A stretch of 51,423 bases of DNA. Source: an uncultured delta proteobacterium (GTDB lineage: Bacteria; Desulfobacterota; Desulfovibrionia; Desulfovibrionales; Desulfovibrionaceae). The position numbers and the translations under genes are program-made. Below the pieces are notes generated by a model that was not told the origin of the DNA, did no database searches, and worked only from the letters and a program-made list of their open reading frames with translations. Location: assembly GCA_903843965.1 (NCBI GenBank), contig CAIMRY010000032.1, forward strand, positions 1 to 51,423, written 5' to 3'. Positions 23,613-33,262 of the stretch are shown in pieces. Numbering within the stretch: the stretch's first letter is position 1; the number at the start of each line of letters is the position of its first letter.

Positions 23613-24827
23613 ATGGCCAGACCCCTCGCCTTTGCCTCCACCTCCGCCCGCGCCTCCCGCGCCCTTGCCCGCAGCCTCGCCGCTCCTGCCCTTGCCGTCG
23701 CTCTGTTGCTGGCGGTGGGCCTGTTGCTTGTGGCGCCGCCCGCAGCCCTGGCCCAGCTCAAGTGGGGCATCAAGCCCGAGATGAAAACGCCCTCCCCGGC
23801 CGACAACACGCCGGACAAGGTCGCCGCCGACCGCGCCAGCGCCGAGGCGGGCAAGGCCGAGGGCCAGTACGCCCTGGGCGCGCGCTATCTGGAGGGCAAG
23901 GGCGTGCCGCGCGACTACGCCGAAGCCAGGAACTGGCTTGACCGCGCGGCGCAGCAGAACCACGCCGGGGCGCAGCACTGGCTGGCCGTCATGAACCGCA
24001 AGGGGCTGGGCGCGCCGGTGAACATGGCCGAGGCCTCGCGCCTGCTCCTGCTCTCGGCCAACCAGGGCAACCCCCTGGCCCAATTCGACCTGGCCGAGGT
24101 CTGGGTTTTGGGTCAGGCCGGGGCCGTGGACAAGGAGGAGGCCTTGCGCTGGTACCGCGCCAGCGGCTCCCAGGGCGACCGCGAGGCCCTGTACCGGGCG
24201 GGCATGCTGCTCCTGAACGATCCCGCTGTGCGCAAGAGCGACTCCGAGGCCTATGACCTGCTCCTGCTTGCGGCCCGGCACGGCCACGCCAAGGCCATGT
24301 TCAACGTCTCCACGCTGCTGTCCCAAGGCCGCGGCGTGAAGCGCGACCCCGTGGCCGCGGCCAAGCAGTGCCGCCTGGCCGCCGGGCTAGGCGTGGTGGA
24401 GGCCCAGTTCTCCATGGGACTGTACCTCCTGCGCGGGGAGGGCGTGTTGCAGGACCGCAACGAGGGCCTGCGCTGGCTGCGCCAGGCCGCCCTGGCCGGA
24501 AACGCCCAGGCCAAGGTCCAGCTGGCCGTGGCCCAGGCCGAGGTCAACGGCGACAAGAACCTGGCCCAGACCACCGTTCTGCTCAAACAGGCCGCACAGG
24601 CGGGCGACGCCAAGGCCCGGCTGGACCTGGGCACGCTGTATGTTTCCGGCGCTGGCGGCCTGCCCAAGGACCCGGTGCAGGCCTATGTTTGGCTGGAGCT
24701 GGCCGCCCGGGACGGCGAGGCAATGGCCGCCCTGCACCGCGACGCCCTGGTCAAGACCATGAGCAAGGCCGAACTGGCGCGGGCCAAGGAACAGGTTCTC
24801 GCCCGCAGCCCCCAGCCCGTGCAATGA
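23613..24827 (+). CDS. Sel1-repeat protein, secreted
   Basis: About 404 residues. A long signal peptide (hydrophobic core about 25-43, cleavage after AALAQ near 47) is followed by about eight Sel1-like repeats of 36 residues from about 82 to 380, each with the AQxxLGxxYxxGxGVxxDxxxAxxWxxxAAxxG pattern (for example near 85-120). Sel1 repeats form alpha-alpha solenoids that hold protein partners, often in envelope stress or secretion. The N-terminus before the signal core is Arg/Ser-rich and unusually long. CAGGAG precedes the ATG by 6 bases. It is followed closely by the methyltransferase gene. Confidence 0.85.
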   Translation: MARPLAFASTSARASRALARSLAAPALAVALLLAVGLLLVAPPAALAQLKWGIKPEMKTPSPADNTPDKVAADRASAEAGKAEGQYALGARYLEGKGVPRDYAEARNWLDRAAQQNHAGAQHWLAVMNRKGLGAPVNMAEASRLLLLSANQGNPLAQFDLAEVWVLGQAGAVDKEEALRWYRASGSQGDREALYRAGMLLLNDPAVRKSDSEAYDLLLLAARHGHAKAMFNVSTLLSQGRGVKRDPVAAAKQCRLAAGLGVVEAQFSMGLYLLRGEGVLQDRNEGLRWLRQAALAGNAQAKVQLAVAQAEVNGDKNLAQTTVLLKQAAQAGDAKARLDLGTLYVSGAGGLPKDPVQAYVWLELAARDGEAMAALHRDALVKTMSKAELARAKEQVLARSPQPVQ

Positions 24828-24873
24828 CGGGCCAGAGCCGCCGGAGAGCGCCAGGCGCGCCTGCGGCCCGGGC

Positions 24874-25833
24874 GTGAGCAGCCGCATGCCGGAGCCCCTT
24901 CCGCCCTACCCGGCCCTGGACGGTGCTTCCGTCCAGGAGGACCAACCCCTGGCCGACCTGGCCCCGGATGCTCTGGCACCGGAAACTCTGAGCATGGAAA
25001 CCCAGGCCCGGCGCGGGCTGTTCCCGCGCGGACTGAGCCAGCCTGCCGGGGGCTTCCGCTTCGGGGCCGACACGCTGCTGCTCGCGGCCTTTGCGGCCCG
25101 GTCGCTGCCCCTTGCCGGAGCGAAAGGCCCGCAGCCGCTCACCGGGCTGGACCTGGGCACGGGCTGCGGCGCGGCGGCCTTTGGCCTGCTCCTGCTGCGG
25201 CCAGACCTCGACCTCAGCCTCACCGGCATCGACAGCGGGCCGGAGATGGTCGCCGCAGCCGCAGAAAACGCCCGCGCCCTGGACCTCGCCGGGCGCTTCC
25301 AGGCCGAACTGGCCGATGTTCAGGACTACTGCCGCAACGGTCGCCGCGCGGGAGCGGGGCCGGGCTTTGACCTGGCCCTGGCCAATCCGCCCTTTCGCCC
25401 CTGCGGCACGGGCCGCACCTGCGCCGGGGCAGCCCGGAACCGCGCGCGCTTCGAGGGGCCGGGCGGGTTCCAGGCCTTTGCCGCCTGCGCCGCCCGGAAC
25501 GTGCGCCCGCGCGGCAGGCTGTTTCTGGTGCACCTGGCGGAACGCCTGCCGGAGCTTTTGCGCGTGCTGGAGGATGCGGGCCTGGCCCCGCGCCGGGCGC
25601 TGCCGGTGCAGGGAACGGTGGGCCAGACCCCCAGGCTGGTGCTGCTGGAATGCCTGAACCATGGTTTGAGCGGGGACCTGAGCGGGGGTCAGCGCGGGGA
25701 CCGGCGCGGGGGCCGGGCGGGCTTTGCGCTGCTGGCCCCGCTTCATCTCTATGCGCAGGATGGAGCCCTGACGCCCGAGGCGGCGCGCTTCTGCCCGCCG
25801 CTCGCCACAAATCCGCGCCGGGCCGGGGCTTAA
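24874..25833 (+). CDS. N6-adenine-specific methyltransferase, TrmN6 (YfiC)-like
   Basis: About 319 residues. A Rossmann methyltransferase: GGFRFGADTLLLAAF near 60-74 is the opening seen in tRNA1(Val) A37 methyltransferases, GLDLGTGCGAAAFGL near 91-105 binds SAM, and ALANPPF near 168-174 is the NPPF motif of N6-adenine enzymes. An Arg/Gly-rich insertion near 275 and a basic tail are unlike the short E. coli enzyme, and the N-terminal 45 residues are extra. The GTG at 24874 is the first start; an ATG at 24886 is equally possible, and no clear ribosome site decides. Substrate is probably tRNA, by analogy. Confidence 0.75.
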   Translation: MSSRMPEPLPPYPALDGASVQEDQPLADLAPDALAPETLSMETQARRGLFPRGLSQPAGGFRFGADTLLLAAFAARSLPLAGAKGPQPLTGLDLGTGCGAAAFGLLLLRPDLDLSLTGIDSGPEMVAAAAENARALDLAGRFQAELADVQDYCRNGRRAGAGPGFDLALANPPFRPCGTGRTCAGAARNRARFEGPGGFQAFAACAARNVRPRGRLFLVHLAERLPELLRVLEDAGLAPRRALPVQGTVGQTPRLVLLECLNHGLSGDLSGGQRGDRRGGRAGFALLAPLHLYAQDGALTPEAARFCPPLATNPRRAGA

Positions 25834-25953
25834 GGCAGGGTCAGCTCTTGCAAAGGTCAACGATGCGGAGTAAGGAACATCCGTTGCCCGTCCCTGGCGG
25901 CATGCAAGAGGGGCGTGAGGCACCAGACGCCAAAAACAAACGAGGATTCCACG

Positions 25954-26547
25954 ATGAAGAAGTTCTGCACCTTCCTGCTGCTTGTGGCCGTGGCCAGCCT
26001 GCTCGCCGCCTGCAACAACACCCCCAAGATCGCCGTGGTCGACGGGGCCAAGGTCTTCCGCGAGTCCAAGCCCGGCCAGGATGCCATGGCCTACCTGCGC
26101 ACCAAGAGCAATGACCTTCAGGCCGAGGCCAAGGCTGCCCAGGAAAAGGTTCAGGCCAAGCAGAGCCAGGAGAACGCCGCCGCCTTCCAGGAGGCCGTCA
26201 CCAAGTACCAGACCACCATGGGCGCGGAGCAGCAGCGCGTTGTGGGCCTCTTGCAGGAAAACTTCAACAAGCTGCTGGAAAAGTACCGCAAGGACAACAA
26301 GGTCGACGTGGTCATCGCCAAGGACGTTGTTTTGTCGTCTGACGAATCCACCGACATCACCAACAAGATCATTGAAGAATTCAACAAGACGACCATCGAC
26401 CTGAATGCCAAGCCCGCCGCCGCCAAGGTCGACGCCGCTGCTGCCAAGCCCGAGGCCAAGCCCGAAGCCAAGCCCGCCGCCAAGGCCGACGCCAAGGCCG
26501 ACGCCAAGCCCGAGGCCAAGCCCGCTGCCGAGCCCAAGAAGCCCTAG
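25954..26547 (+). CDS. OmpH (Skp)-family lipoprotein
   Basis: About 197 residues. A lipoprotein signal with lipobox LAAC (Cys about 19) is followed by an OmpH/Skp core at about 25-150: KIAVVDGAKVFRESKPGQ, a long coiled-coil arm, then VDVVIAKDVVLSSDESTDIT. Skp-type proteins are periplasmic chaperones for outer-membrane proteins; a lipidated form would stay membrane-attached. The end is a low-complexity tail of KPEAKP/KADAKA units (about 160-197), probably a wall-spanning or flexible linker. The ATG at 25954 has GAGG 8 bases before it. A clear terminator follows. Confidence 0.85.
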   Translation: MKKFCTFLLLVAVASLLAACNNTPKIAVVDGAKVFRESKPGQDAMAYLRTKSNDLQAEAKAAQEKVQAKQSQENAAAFQEAVTKYQTTMGAEQQRVVGLLQENFNKLLEKYRKDNKVDVVIAKDVVLSSDESTDITNKIIEEFNKTTIDLNAKPAAAKVDAAAAKPEAKPEAKPAAKADAKADAKPEAKPAAEPKKP

Positions 26548-26571
26548 GCTTTTCTTAGACGAACGCGCAAG

Positions 26572-26605
26572 GCCCGCTCCGGAACAGCTCCGGGGCGGGC
26601 TTTTT
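26572..26605 (+). terminator. Intrinsic terminator after the OmpH-like gene
   Basis: GCCCGCTCCGG (26572-26582) pairs with CCGGGGCGGGC (26590-26600, one G-T pair), followed by five T. Confidence 0.85.
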
Positions 26606-26639
26606 CATTGGGCCTGCGGGGGGGGCGTATGCGGGCGGC

Positions 26640-27134
26640 TTAGATGTTCAGCAGGGCGGCCTTGATGCGGCGCTTGCCAAAGGCCAGGGCCTGGCTGTTG
26701 CTGTGGATGAAGATGTCCACGGCGCGGCTGTGCCGGGCGGCCATGAGGTCGTTGATCTCATAGATCCCGATGCCCTCCAGCCGGACCTTGCGGCCAAAGA
26801 CCCAACCCCGGTCAAAGAGGTCGCGCGACACGGCGATGGTGCCGGGGCGCACGTGGCGCATGCTGGCGGTGATGTCCGGGTCGCTGTCGGTCTGGGCCGG
26901 GTCGGCGTTGTAGGCCGTCACCGTGACCACTACGTTGGGCTTGCCCTGCTCCTCCATGCGGCGCAGGTACTCCGGATCAGACACGACCAGTTGCGCCACC
27001 TCGGCGCGGTATTCGTTCTGGGACACGCGTTTGAGCTCGCTCAACTGCCCGTGCTGCGAGGCCAAGGCCGCCAGGGAGAAGAACAGGGCCGCCGCCAGGG
27101 CCGGCAGGATGGCGACAGGTATGGGCCGGGTCAT
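26640..27134 (-). CDS. 3D (Asp-Asp-Asp) domain protein, exported
   Basis: About 164 residues. A signal peptide (about 5-25, ending ALAS) precedes a C-terminal 3D domain at about 80-160, where the three aspartates appear in DPDITAS, NDLMA and VDIFI. The domain is a double-psi beta-barrel shared with MltA and spore-lysis proteins and is linked to peptidoglycan cleavage. The ATG at 27134 has AAGGAGG 6 bases before it. It is convergent with the OmpH-like gene and downstream of the histidine kinase on the same strand (117-base gap). Confidence 0.8.
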   Translation of the reverse strand: MTRPIPVAILPALAAALFFSLAALASQHGQLSELKRVSQNEYRAEVAQLVVSDPEYLRRMEEQGKPNVVVTVTAYNADPAQTDSDPDITASMRHVRPGTIAVSRDLFDRGWVFGRKVRLEGIGIYEINDLMAARHSRAVDIFIHSNSQALAFGKRRIKAALLNI

Positions 27135-27251
27135 GGTGGTCCTCCTTACAGGGAATTGATCTGGCCCCAAGCCCGGCGGACCGGGCGCGGGTTCCCGCCT
27201 CAACCAAGCAAGGACTGCGCCAAGGTTCGCCAAACAAGGATTGGCAAGGCT

Positions 27252-30053
27252 TCAGGAGGGAGTGCGGGTGATGCAGTCGGCCAGTACGGTCAGAGTCATG
27301 ACGGTGCCGCCGCCGGGCCGGGCCTGGGCCGTTATGTCGCCGCCAAGACGCCGGGCCTGCCTGCGGGCGATGGCCAGCCCCAGGCCCGCGCCGCCATGCG
27401 TGCGGGTGATGCTCGCGTCGGCCTGGGCAAAGGCCTCGAACAGGGCGCCGCCCGTGTCCTGCGGCAGGCCGATGCCCGTGTCCTCCACGCGGAAGGCCAC
27501 GCAGGGCTGGCCGTCCAGACCTTGGCCCGGCCCGGCGCTGAGGCGCACCTCTCCGCTGGCGGTGAACTTCACGGCATTGTCCAGCAACAGCTCCAGGCAC
27601 TGGCGCAAGGCCGCCGGGTCGGAGCGCACGAATTCCGGCAGACCGGGCTCGACCAGGGAGGCGTAGTCCAGCCCCTTGGCCCGGGCCTTTGGGCCCACCA
27701 CTGCGTCCAGGGCCTGGAGCAGCACCGAAGGCGGAAAGCTTAAGCACTCCGGCGCTTCGGCCAGGGCGGAGTCCAGCCGGGCGAACTCCAGGACGTTGGT
27801 CAAAAGCAGCAGCAGCCGCTCGGCCGACTCCCGCGCGATGCTGGCGGATTCACGCTGCTCCGGGTCCAGGGAGCTGGCCTGGAGCACCTGGAGCATGCCC
27901 AGCACGCCGTTCAGGGGCGTGCGCACCTCGTGGGTCATGTTGGACAAAAACTCGCCCTTGGCCCGGCTGGAGGCCTCGGCCGCCTCCTTGGCCGCCTGCA
28001 GGGCCTGGCGCGAGCGGATCTGCTCGGTGCCCAGGGCGAAGAGGTCGGCCAGGGCCTCCACAGCGGCCAGGTCCTCGTCGTTGTAGTCGCGGTCCGGGTT
28101 GGCCAGGGCCACCAGACCCACGATGCGGCCCTTGACCATGACCGGAACGGAGAGGAACTGGTGCAGAGGCAGATGCCCCGGGGGCAGGCCCCTGGCCAGC
28201 CTGTTCGCGGCAAGGTCGTCGTCGTAGAAGCCCTTGAGAATGTTCAGGCTATGGCCCCACAGGCCGGGATAGGTGCCGTCCGGGTTGACCCGGAACACCT
28301 GCGGGGTGGCGTCCAGCGCGCACTGCCCGTCCGGCGCCAGGGCCGTCATGGAATGCGGGATGAGGTTGCCGGTACGCTGGTCAACCACCGAGACAAAGCC
28401 GTGGCTGCTGCCAGTGACTTCCTGGGCGCGGTGCAGCAGGGCCGAGGCGATGGCCTCCATGTCCGGCTCCACGGCGATGAGCGCTCGGGCCACCTGGGCC
28501 AGGCTGTGGTTCAGCAGAACCTCCGCCTTGAGCCGTTCCTCGGCCTGCCTGCGTGTGGTGATGTCGCGGGCGATGCCCACGGCGTACTCCACGCCCTCGT
28601 GCTCGATGAGCGAAGCCTTGTTCTCCACCGGGAACAGGGAGCCGTCCTTGCGGCGGTAGATCGCCTCATACGTGATGCCGCCGCCCTGGCGCAATGTGCG
28701 GCCCATTTCCGCCCAGTTTTCGTCATCGCGCTGCTGGTTCACCACGCGCGCGTCCATGCCCAGCAGCTCCGCGCGGCTGTACCCCAGGCTGCGGCACACG
28801 GCCTCGTTGACGTAGCGCAACGTCTTGTCGGACAGGCGCGCCCAGAGGATCATGTCCTCGGCCCTGTCCACGCTGAGCTGGGCCTGGCGCAGGCTGGCCT
28901 CCAGCTCCCGGCGCTCGGAGATGTCGCGCACCACGCTCAGGGCATAGTCCGCGCCCTCGTGGCGGATGCCGGAGACATTGAGCTCCACGGGCAGCAGGCT
29001 GCCGTCCTTGCGCCGGATCTCACCCCGCCAGACGCAGCGTTCGTGGGTGTTCAGCCGCTGCACGGTCTCGGCCCAGTTCTCCTTTGTGCGCGCCGGGTTG
29101 AGGTCAAAGACGCTCATGCCCAGCAGCTCCCCGCGGCTGTAGCCCAGCAGCCGCGAGGCTGCGGCGTTGACATAGGCGTACGTGCCGTCCTCCACGCGGG
29201 ACCAGAAGATCATGTCCTGGGCGTTGTCCACCGAGGCCTGGGCCTGGCGCAGCCCGGCCTCCAGGGCCTTGCGCTCGGTCTGGTCCACGGCCACGCCCAG
29301 AAAGCCCACCAGCTCGCCCGCGGGCGAATACACCCCGGTCACGGTGAGGTGCACAGGCACGTGGCGGCCGTCCTTGCGCACATAGGTCCAGTCCCGGGCG
29401 TCGTAGGCCCCGGGCCCGCCCGCAAGGGCAAGGCCGACAAAGGCCTCGAACCCCTGCACCGTACGGTTCAGACGTTCGGACAGCGCGCGTTCGTGGGCCG
29501 CCACCTCGGAGGCCAGGTGCAGGTCCGCCGGGGTGAACCGTCCGATGACCTCCCCGGCCGTGTAGCCCAGCATGTGCTCGGCCCCGCTGTTGAAGACCTG
29601 GATGACCCCGCCCGGGTCGGTGGCGATGATGGAGATGCGGCTGGCCGCGCAGAGCACGCTCTCCAGCCAGGCCACAGACAGCTCCGAGCGCCTGCGGGCG
29701 CGTTCATCGGACTCGGAGCCGGACTCGGTGTCGTACTCGCGCTCGGGCCCGGAGCCGACCTCCAGCGCGCGTAGCCGCGTCTTGGCCCGGCGCAGGGCCA
29801 GAGTCTGGGCCAGCATCACGCCCGCCAGGGCCAGCACCAGGGCCAGCACCACGAGACGAGACGCGCCCTGGGGCAGGCCCCCCGGAAGATCCGCGTTGCG
29901 CAGCGCGAACACGAACAGGGCCGCAGCCGAAATGGCCAACAGCACGGCAACGGACGGCCACGGGTGGCCGGGCGTGGAAACAGACGTCATGGCGGGCGCG
30001 GACTCGGGCGTCGGGCAGGGACGGTTGTGCTGTGGCTGCTGCGGCTCTGGCAC
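27252..30053 (-). CDS. Membrane sensor histidine kinase with three PAS domains and a GAF domain
   Basis: About 933 residues. Two membrane helices at about 34-50 and 66-87 enclose almost no periplasmic loop, so sensing is likely cytoplasmic or in the membrane. Three PAS domains with PAC tails follow at about 135-265, 280-390 and 405-515, the last two similar to each other (internal duplication), then a GAF domain at about 530-685. HisKA has the phospho-acceptor His708 in NMTHEVRTPLNG; HATPase_c has ELLLDNAVKF, VEDTGIGLP and GGAGLGLAI. No receiver domain or response-regulator gene is adjacent, so it is an orphan kinase. The GTG at 30053 has GGAG 6 bases upstream; an ATG at 29990 is the alternative. 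Confidence 0.9.
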   Translation of the reverse strand: MPEPQQPQHNRPCPTPESAPAMTSVSTPGHPWPSVAVLLAISAAALFVFALRNADLPGGLPQGASRLVVLALVLALAGVMLAQTLALRRAKTRLRALEVGSGPEREYDTESGSESDERARRRSELSVAWLESVLCAASRISIIATDPGGVIQVFNSGAEHMLGYTAGEVIGRFTPADLHLASEVAAHERALSERLNRTVQGFEAFVGLALAGGPGAYDARDWTYVRKDGRHVPVHLTVTGVYSPAGELVGFLGVAVDQTERKALEAGLRQAQASVDNAQDMIFWSRVEDGTYAYVNAAASRLLGYSRGELLGMSVFDLNPARTKENWAETVQRLNTHERCVWRGEIRRKDGSLLPVELNVSGIRHEGADYALSVVRDISERRELEASLRQAQLSVDRAEDMILWARLSDKTLRYVNEAVCRSLGYSRAELLGMDARVVNQQRDDENWAEMGRTLRQGGGITYEAIYRRKDGSLFPVENKASLIEHEGVEYAVGIARDITTRRQAEERLKAEVLLNHSLAQVARALIAVEPDMEAIASALLHRAQEVTGSSHGFVSVVDQRTGNLIPHSMTALAPDGQCALDATPQVFRVNPDGTYPGLWGHSLNILKGFYDDDLAANRLARGLPPGHLPLHQFLSVPVMVKGRIVGLVALANPDRDYNDEDLAAVEALADLFALGTEQIRSRQALQAAKEAAEASSRAKGEFLSNMTHEVRTPLNGVLGMLQVLQASSLDPEQRESASIARESAERLLLLLTNVLEFARLDSALAEAPECLSFPPSVLLQALDAVVGPKARAKGLDYASLVEPGLPEFVRSDPAALRQCLELLLDNAVKFTASGEVRLSAGPGQGLDGQPCVAFRVEDTGIGLPQDTGGALFEAFAQADASITRTHGGAGLGLAIARRQARRLGGDITAQARPGGGTVMTLTVLADCITRTPS

Positions 30054-30195
30054 GCGGAACTCCAGGGTATGACGATGCTCTCCAATCTACTCTGTAGCGC
30101 AGACGAGCACCGCAGGCAATGCCTGGACAGGAATCCGCCCGCTTCTTGCGGACGGGCTGCGTTGGGCGTAGGAAAGCTGAGGCTGGGGCCTTTAC

Positions 30196-30212
30196 ATACC
30201 CTGCCCAGGTAT
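30196..30212 (+). promoter_or_regulatory. CsoR-like dyad upstream of copA
   Basis: ATACC-CTGCCCA-GGTAT is a 5-bp-arm dyad with a GC-rich centre, 28 bases before copA and next to a TATTAT -10-like sequence (30210-30215). Copper-sensing CsoR repressors bind GC-centred ATACC/GGTAT dyads; no csoR gene is in the window. Confidence 0.35.
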
Positions 30213-30240
30213 TATCTCCTGTTCTTCACAGGGAGGCGTC

Positions 30241-32811
30241 ATGGCCCAAGAAATCACCGCACGGGCGCGGATCACCGGCATGCACTGCGCGGCCTGCTCC
30301 GCCCGCATCGAACGCATTCTGCGCGCCACGGACGGCGTGTCCAAGGCCGACGTGAGCCTGGCTGCGGAAAGCCTGGCCGTGACCTTCGACCCGGACCAAA
30401 CCAGCCCGGAGGCCATGAGCGCGCTCATCGCCGACGCAGGCTTCGGGGCCGTCTTCGAGACGACCGTGGGCAGTGGCGAGGCCACCCTTTTTCTGGCCAT
30501 CACCGGCATGACCTGCGCCTCCTGCTCCGCCCGCATCGAACGCGTGCTGCGCGCCGCCGACGGCGTCCTCCGCGCGGACGTGAACCTGGCCTCCGAGACC
30601 GCGCAGATCGTCTACGACCCCGTCCGGACCAAGTCCCAGGCCCTGCGCCAGCTCATTGCCGACGCAGGCTTCGGCTCGCAGATCGTTTCGCGCTCCGCCG
30701 CGCTGTTCGAGGAGCGCCGCCGCGACGCTGCCCTGCGCCTGGACGCCCAGAAGCGTGAGCTCATCCCGGCCTTCGGCTTCGCCCTGCCGGTGCTGTACCT
30801 GTCCATGGGCCACATGCTGGGCCTGCCCCTGCCCCTGTTCCTGCATCCGGAGCACAGCCCGGCCGCCTTTGCGTGCGCCCAGCTGCTCCTCACCCTGCCG
30901 GTGCTGCTGGCCGGGCGGGGGTTCTACCTGCGCGGCATCCCGGCGCTGCTGCGCCGCGCGCCGAACATGGACTCCCTGGTGGCCCTGGGCACGGGCGCGG
31001 CCTTTGCCCACAGCCTGTGGAACACGGTGCTCATTCTGCTCGGCCATGATCCCGTCAACGCTGTCCTGCGCGCCATGGACCTCTATTATGAGTCCGCCGC
31101 AGTGCTGCTGGCCATGATCTCGCTCGGCAAGTACCTGGAGGCGCGCTCCCGGCTCAAAACCTCGGACGCGGTGCGCGCCCTGGTCAGCCTGGCGCCGGAA
31201 ACAGCCACCGTGCTGCGCCCCGCTTCTCCCGGACAAGACCAGCTCGGGCCGGAGGAGGTGCGCGTGCCCGCAGCCGAGGTGGCCCCGGGCGACGTGGTGC
31301 TGGTGCGCCCCGGCGAGCGCCTGCCCGTGGACGGGCTGGTGCAGGAGGGCCTGAGCGCCGTGGACGAGAGCCTGCTCACGGGCGAGAGCCTGCCCGTGGC
31401 CAAGGCCCCGGGCGACCGCGTGGCCGCAGGCACGCTCAACGGCTCCGGCGCGCTGACCATCCGCGCCGAAAAGACCGGGGAGGACACGCTGCTGGCGCGC
31501 ATCGTGGATCTGGTGCAGCAGGCCCAAGGGTCCAAGGCGCCCATAGCCAACCTGGCCGACCGCATCAGCGCGGTGTTCGTGCCCGTGGTCATGGCCGCAG
31601 CCGTGCTCTCGGCCCTGGCCTGGCTCGTGGCCGGGCAGGACTGGGGCTTTGCGCTCAAGATCTTCACGGCGGTGATGGTCATCGCCTGCCCCTGCGCCAT
31701 GGGCCTGGCCACGCCCATGTCGATCATGGTGGCCACCGGGCGCGGCGCGCAGCTGGGCGTGCTGGTCAAAAGCGGCGAGGCCTTGCAGGCCGCCGGGGCG
31801 GTCCAGGCCGTGGTCTTCGACAAGACCGGCACCCTGACCTTTGGCAAACCGGAGCTCGTGGAGTTCATCCTCGCGCCGGGCATCGGCGTGTCCGAGAGCG
31901 AGCTTTTGGCCCTGGCCGCCGGGGCCGAGAGCCGCTCCGAGCACCCCCTGGCCCAGGCCGTCCTGGCCGAAGCGAGCGCGCGCGGCCTGTTCGTGCCCGT
32001 GCCGGAGTCCTTCAACTCACTGCCCGGACGCGGCATCGAGGCCGTGGTCTCTGGCCTGCGGGTGCGCCTGGGCAACGCCGTCTTTGCGGGCGCGGCCTTC
32101 AGCGCCATTGCCAACAGCAATGGGGCCATTGCCAGCGGCAGCGCCCCCCTGGCCGAGGCCGTGGCCCGCCTCTCGGCCCTGGGCATGACCCCGCTGTGCC
32201 TGGAGCTGGACGGGCGGCCCGCCGCCGTGCTCGGCGTGGCCGACCAGCTGCGGCCCGAGGCCCCGGCCGTGCTGCGCCAGCTGCGCGAGCTGGGCATCCG
32301 CACGGTGATGCTCACCGGCGACAACGAGCGCACCGCAGCAGCCGTAGCGGCCAGCGCAAGCGCGGCCGGAGGCGCGCTGGACGAGGTCCTGGCCGGAATC
32401 ATGCCCGCGGGCAAGGCTGCGGAAATCGCCCGGCTCAAGGAGCGCGGCTTCAAGGTGGCCATGGTCGGCGACGGCGTCAACGACGCCCCGGCCCTGGCCT
32501 TGGCCGACGTGGGCCTGGCCATGGGCTCGGGCATCGACGCGGCGGTGGAGTCCGGCGACATCGTGCTCATGCGCGAGGGGCTCTCCGGGGTGCTCACGGC
32601 CCTGGCCCTGTCCCGCGCGGCCATGCGCAACATCCGCCAGAACCTGTTCTGGGCCTTCGCCTTCAACACCATCGGCATCCCGGTGGCGGCGGGGCTCTTG
32701 TTCGCCTTTGGCGGGCCCACGCTCAACCCCATGCTGGCGGGCACGGCCATGGGCCTCAGTTCCGTCACCGTGGTGGCCAACGCCCTGCGCCTGCGTTTTT
32801 TCACTCCCTAG
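30241..32811 (+). CDS. copA: Copper-exporting P1B-type ATPase
   Basis: About 856 residues. Two N-terminal metal-binding domains carry GMHCAAC (Cys16, Cys19) and GMTCASC (Cys92, Cys95). Eight membrane helices follow the P1B pattern, with the intramembrane site CPC at 483-485 ([12 protein letters not shown]), the phosphorylated Asp527 in DKTGTLT, the SEHPLA ATP-site motif near 576 and the [10 protein letters not shown] hinge near 743. This is the copper(I) efflux type. GGGAGG precedes the ATG. It is followed after 50 bases by copZ, and a CsoR-like dyad sits in its promoter, so copper-inducible expression is likely. Confidence 0.95.
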   Translation: MAQEITARARITGMHCAACSARIERILRATDGVSKADVSLAAESLAVTFDPDQTSPEAMSALIADAGFGAVFETTVGSGEATLFLAITGMTCASCSARIERVLRAADGVLRADVNLASETAQIVYDPVRTKSQALRQLIADAGFGSQIVSRSAALFEERRRDAALRLDAQKRELIPAFGFALPVLYLSMGHMLGLPLPLFLHPEHSPAAFACAQLLLTLPVLLAGRGFYLRGIPALLRRAPNMDSLVALGTGAAFAHSLWNTVLILLGHDPVNAVLRAMDLYYESAAVLLAMISLGKYLEARSRLKTSDAVRALVSLAPETATVLRPASPGQDQLGPEEVRVPAAEVAPGDVVLVRPGERLPVDGLVQEGLSAVDESLLTGESLPVAKAPGDRVAAGTLNGSGALTIRAEKTGEDTLLARIVDLVQQAQGSKAPIANLADRISAVFVPVVMAAAVLSALAWLVAGQDWGFALKIFTAVMVIACPCAMGLATPMSIMVATGRGAQLGVLVKSGEALQAAGAVQAVVFDKTGTLTFGKPELVEFILAPGIGVSESELLALAAGAESRSEHPLAQAVLAEASARGLFVPVPESFNSLPGRGIEAVVSGLRVRLGNAVFAGAAFSAIANSNGAIASGSAPLAEAVARLSALGMTPLCLELDGRPAAVLGVADQLRPEAPAVLRQLRELGIRTVMLTGDNERTAAAVAASASAAGGALDEVLAGIMPAGKAAEIARLKERGFKVAMVGDGVNDAPALALADVGLAMGSGIDAAVESGDIVLMREGLSGVLTALALSRAAMRNIRQNLFWAFAFNTIGIPVAAGLLFAFGGPTLNPMLAGTAMGLSSVTVVANALRLRFFTP

Positions 32812-32812
32812 T

Positions 32813-32848
32813 CAACCAACAGACTAACCAGCAGACCAACCAGCAACA
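32813..32848. repeat. Three 12-base repeats between copA and copZ
   Basis: CAACCAACAGAC, TAACCAGCAGAC and CAACCAGCAACA lie in tandem just after the copA stop and before the copZ ribosome site. They look like a short intergenic linker of no evident function. Confidence 0.4.
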
Positions 32849-32861
32849 CAAGGAGTCCCCC

Positions 32862-33062
32862 ATGCCGAGCATCACCGTGAAGGGCATGAGCTGCAACCAC
32901 TGCGTCCAGTCCGTGACCAAGGCCCTGGAGGCCCTGCCCGGCGTCTCCGGGGTCAAGGTGGACCTGCTCTCGGGCAAGGCCAGCTATGAGGAGGCCGCGC
33001 CCGTGGACCTGGCCGTGGTCAAGAAGGCCATAGAGAAGATCGGCTTCGAGGTCGTCGGCTAG
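32862..33062 (+). CDS. copZ: Copper chaperone CopZ (single HMA domain)
   Basis: About 66 residues, one heavy-metal-associated domain: MPSITVKGMSCNHCVQSVTK with Cys11 and Cys14 as the copper ligands, a beta-alpha-beta-beta-alpha-beta fold to the end. It would carry copper(I) to CopA, whose own two HMA domains have the same motif. AAGGAG lies before the ATG. The spacing from copA is 50 bases, consistent with one operon. Confidence 0.92.
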   Translation: MPSITVKGMSCNHCVQSVTKALEALPGVSGVKVDLLSGKASYEEAAPVDLAVVKKAIEKIGFEVVG

Positions 33063-33262
33063 GCCCTCAACCAAGCCGAGGACCAGGGAGTCGTCCAGAG
33101 CGTCGACCAGAGCGACGGCCAGGGCGTCGGCAAACCTGTGGGCAGGCTCCCCGGCCCGGCCAGCGACAAGGCCCGCAAGCCCTGCGCCCCAAGGCATTTC
33201 CGGGTCTTGCCCCCTGGCGGCGAAGGGCGTACTTCCCCCTTCCGACCGCCAGGAGGGCGCCC

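Noticed and set aside
22101-24326. A 741-codon minus-strand frame opposite the GPAG and Sel1 genes
   Set aside because: It is the antisense of two well-supported genes and has the low-complexity look of GC-rich shadows.
32813-32848. Short tandem repeats after copA as a CRISPR-like array
   Set aside because: Only three 12-base units without spacers; no cas genes. No CRISPR array was seen anywhere in the window.
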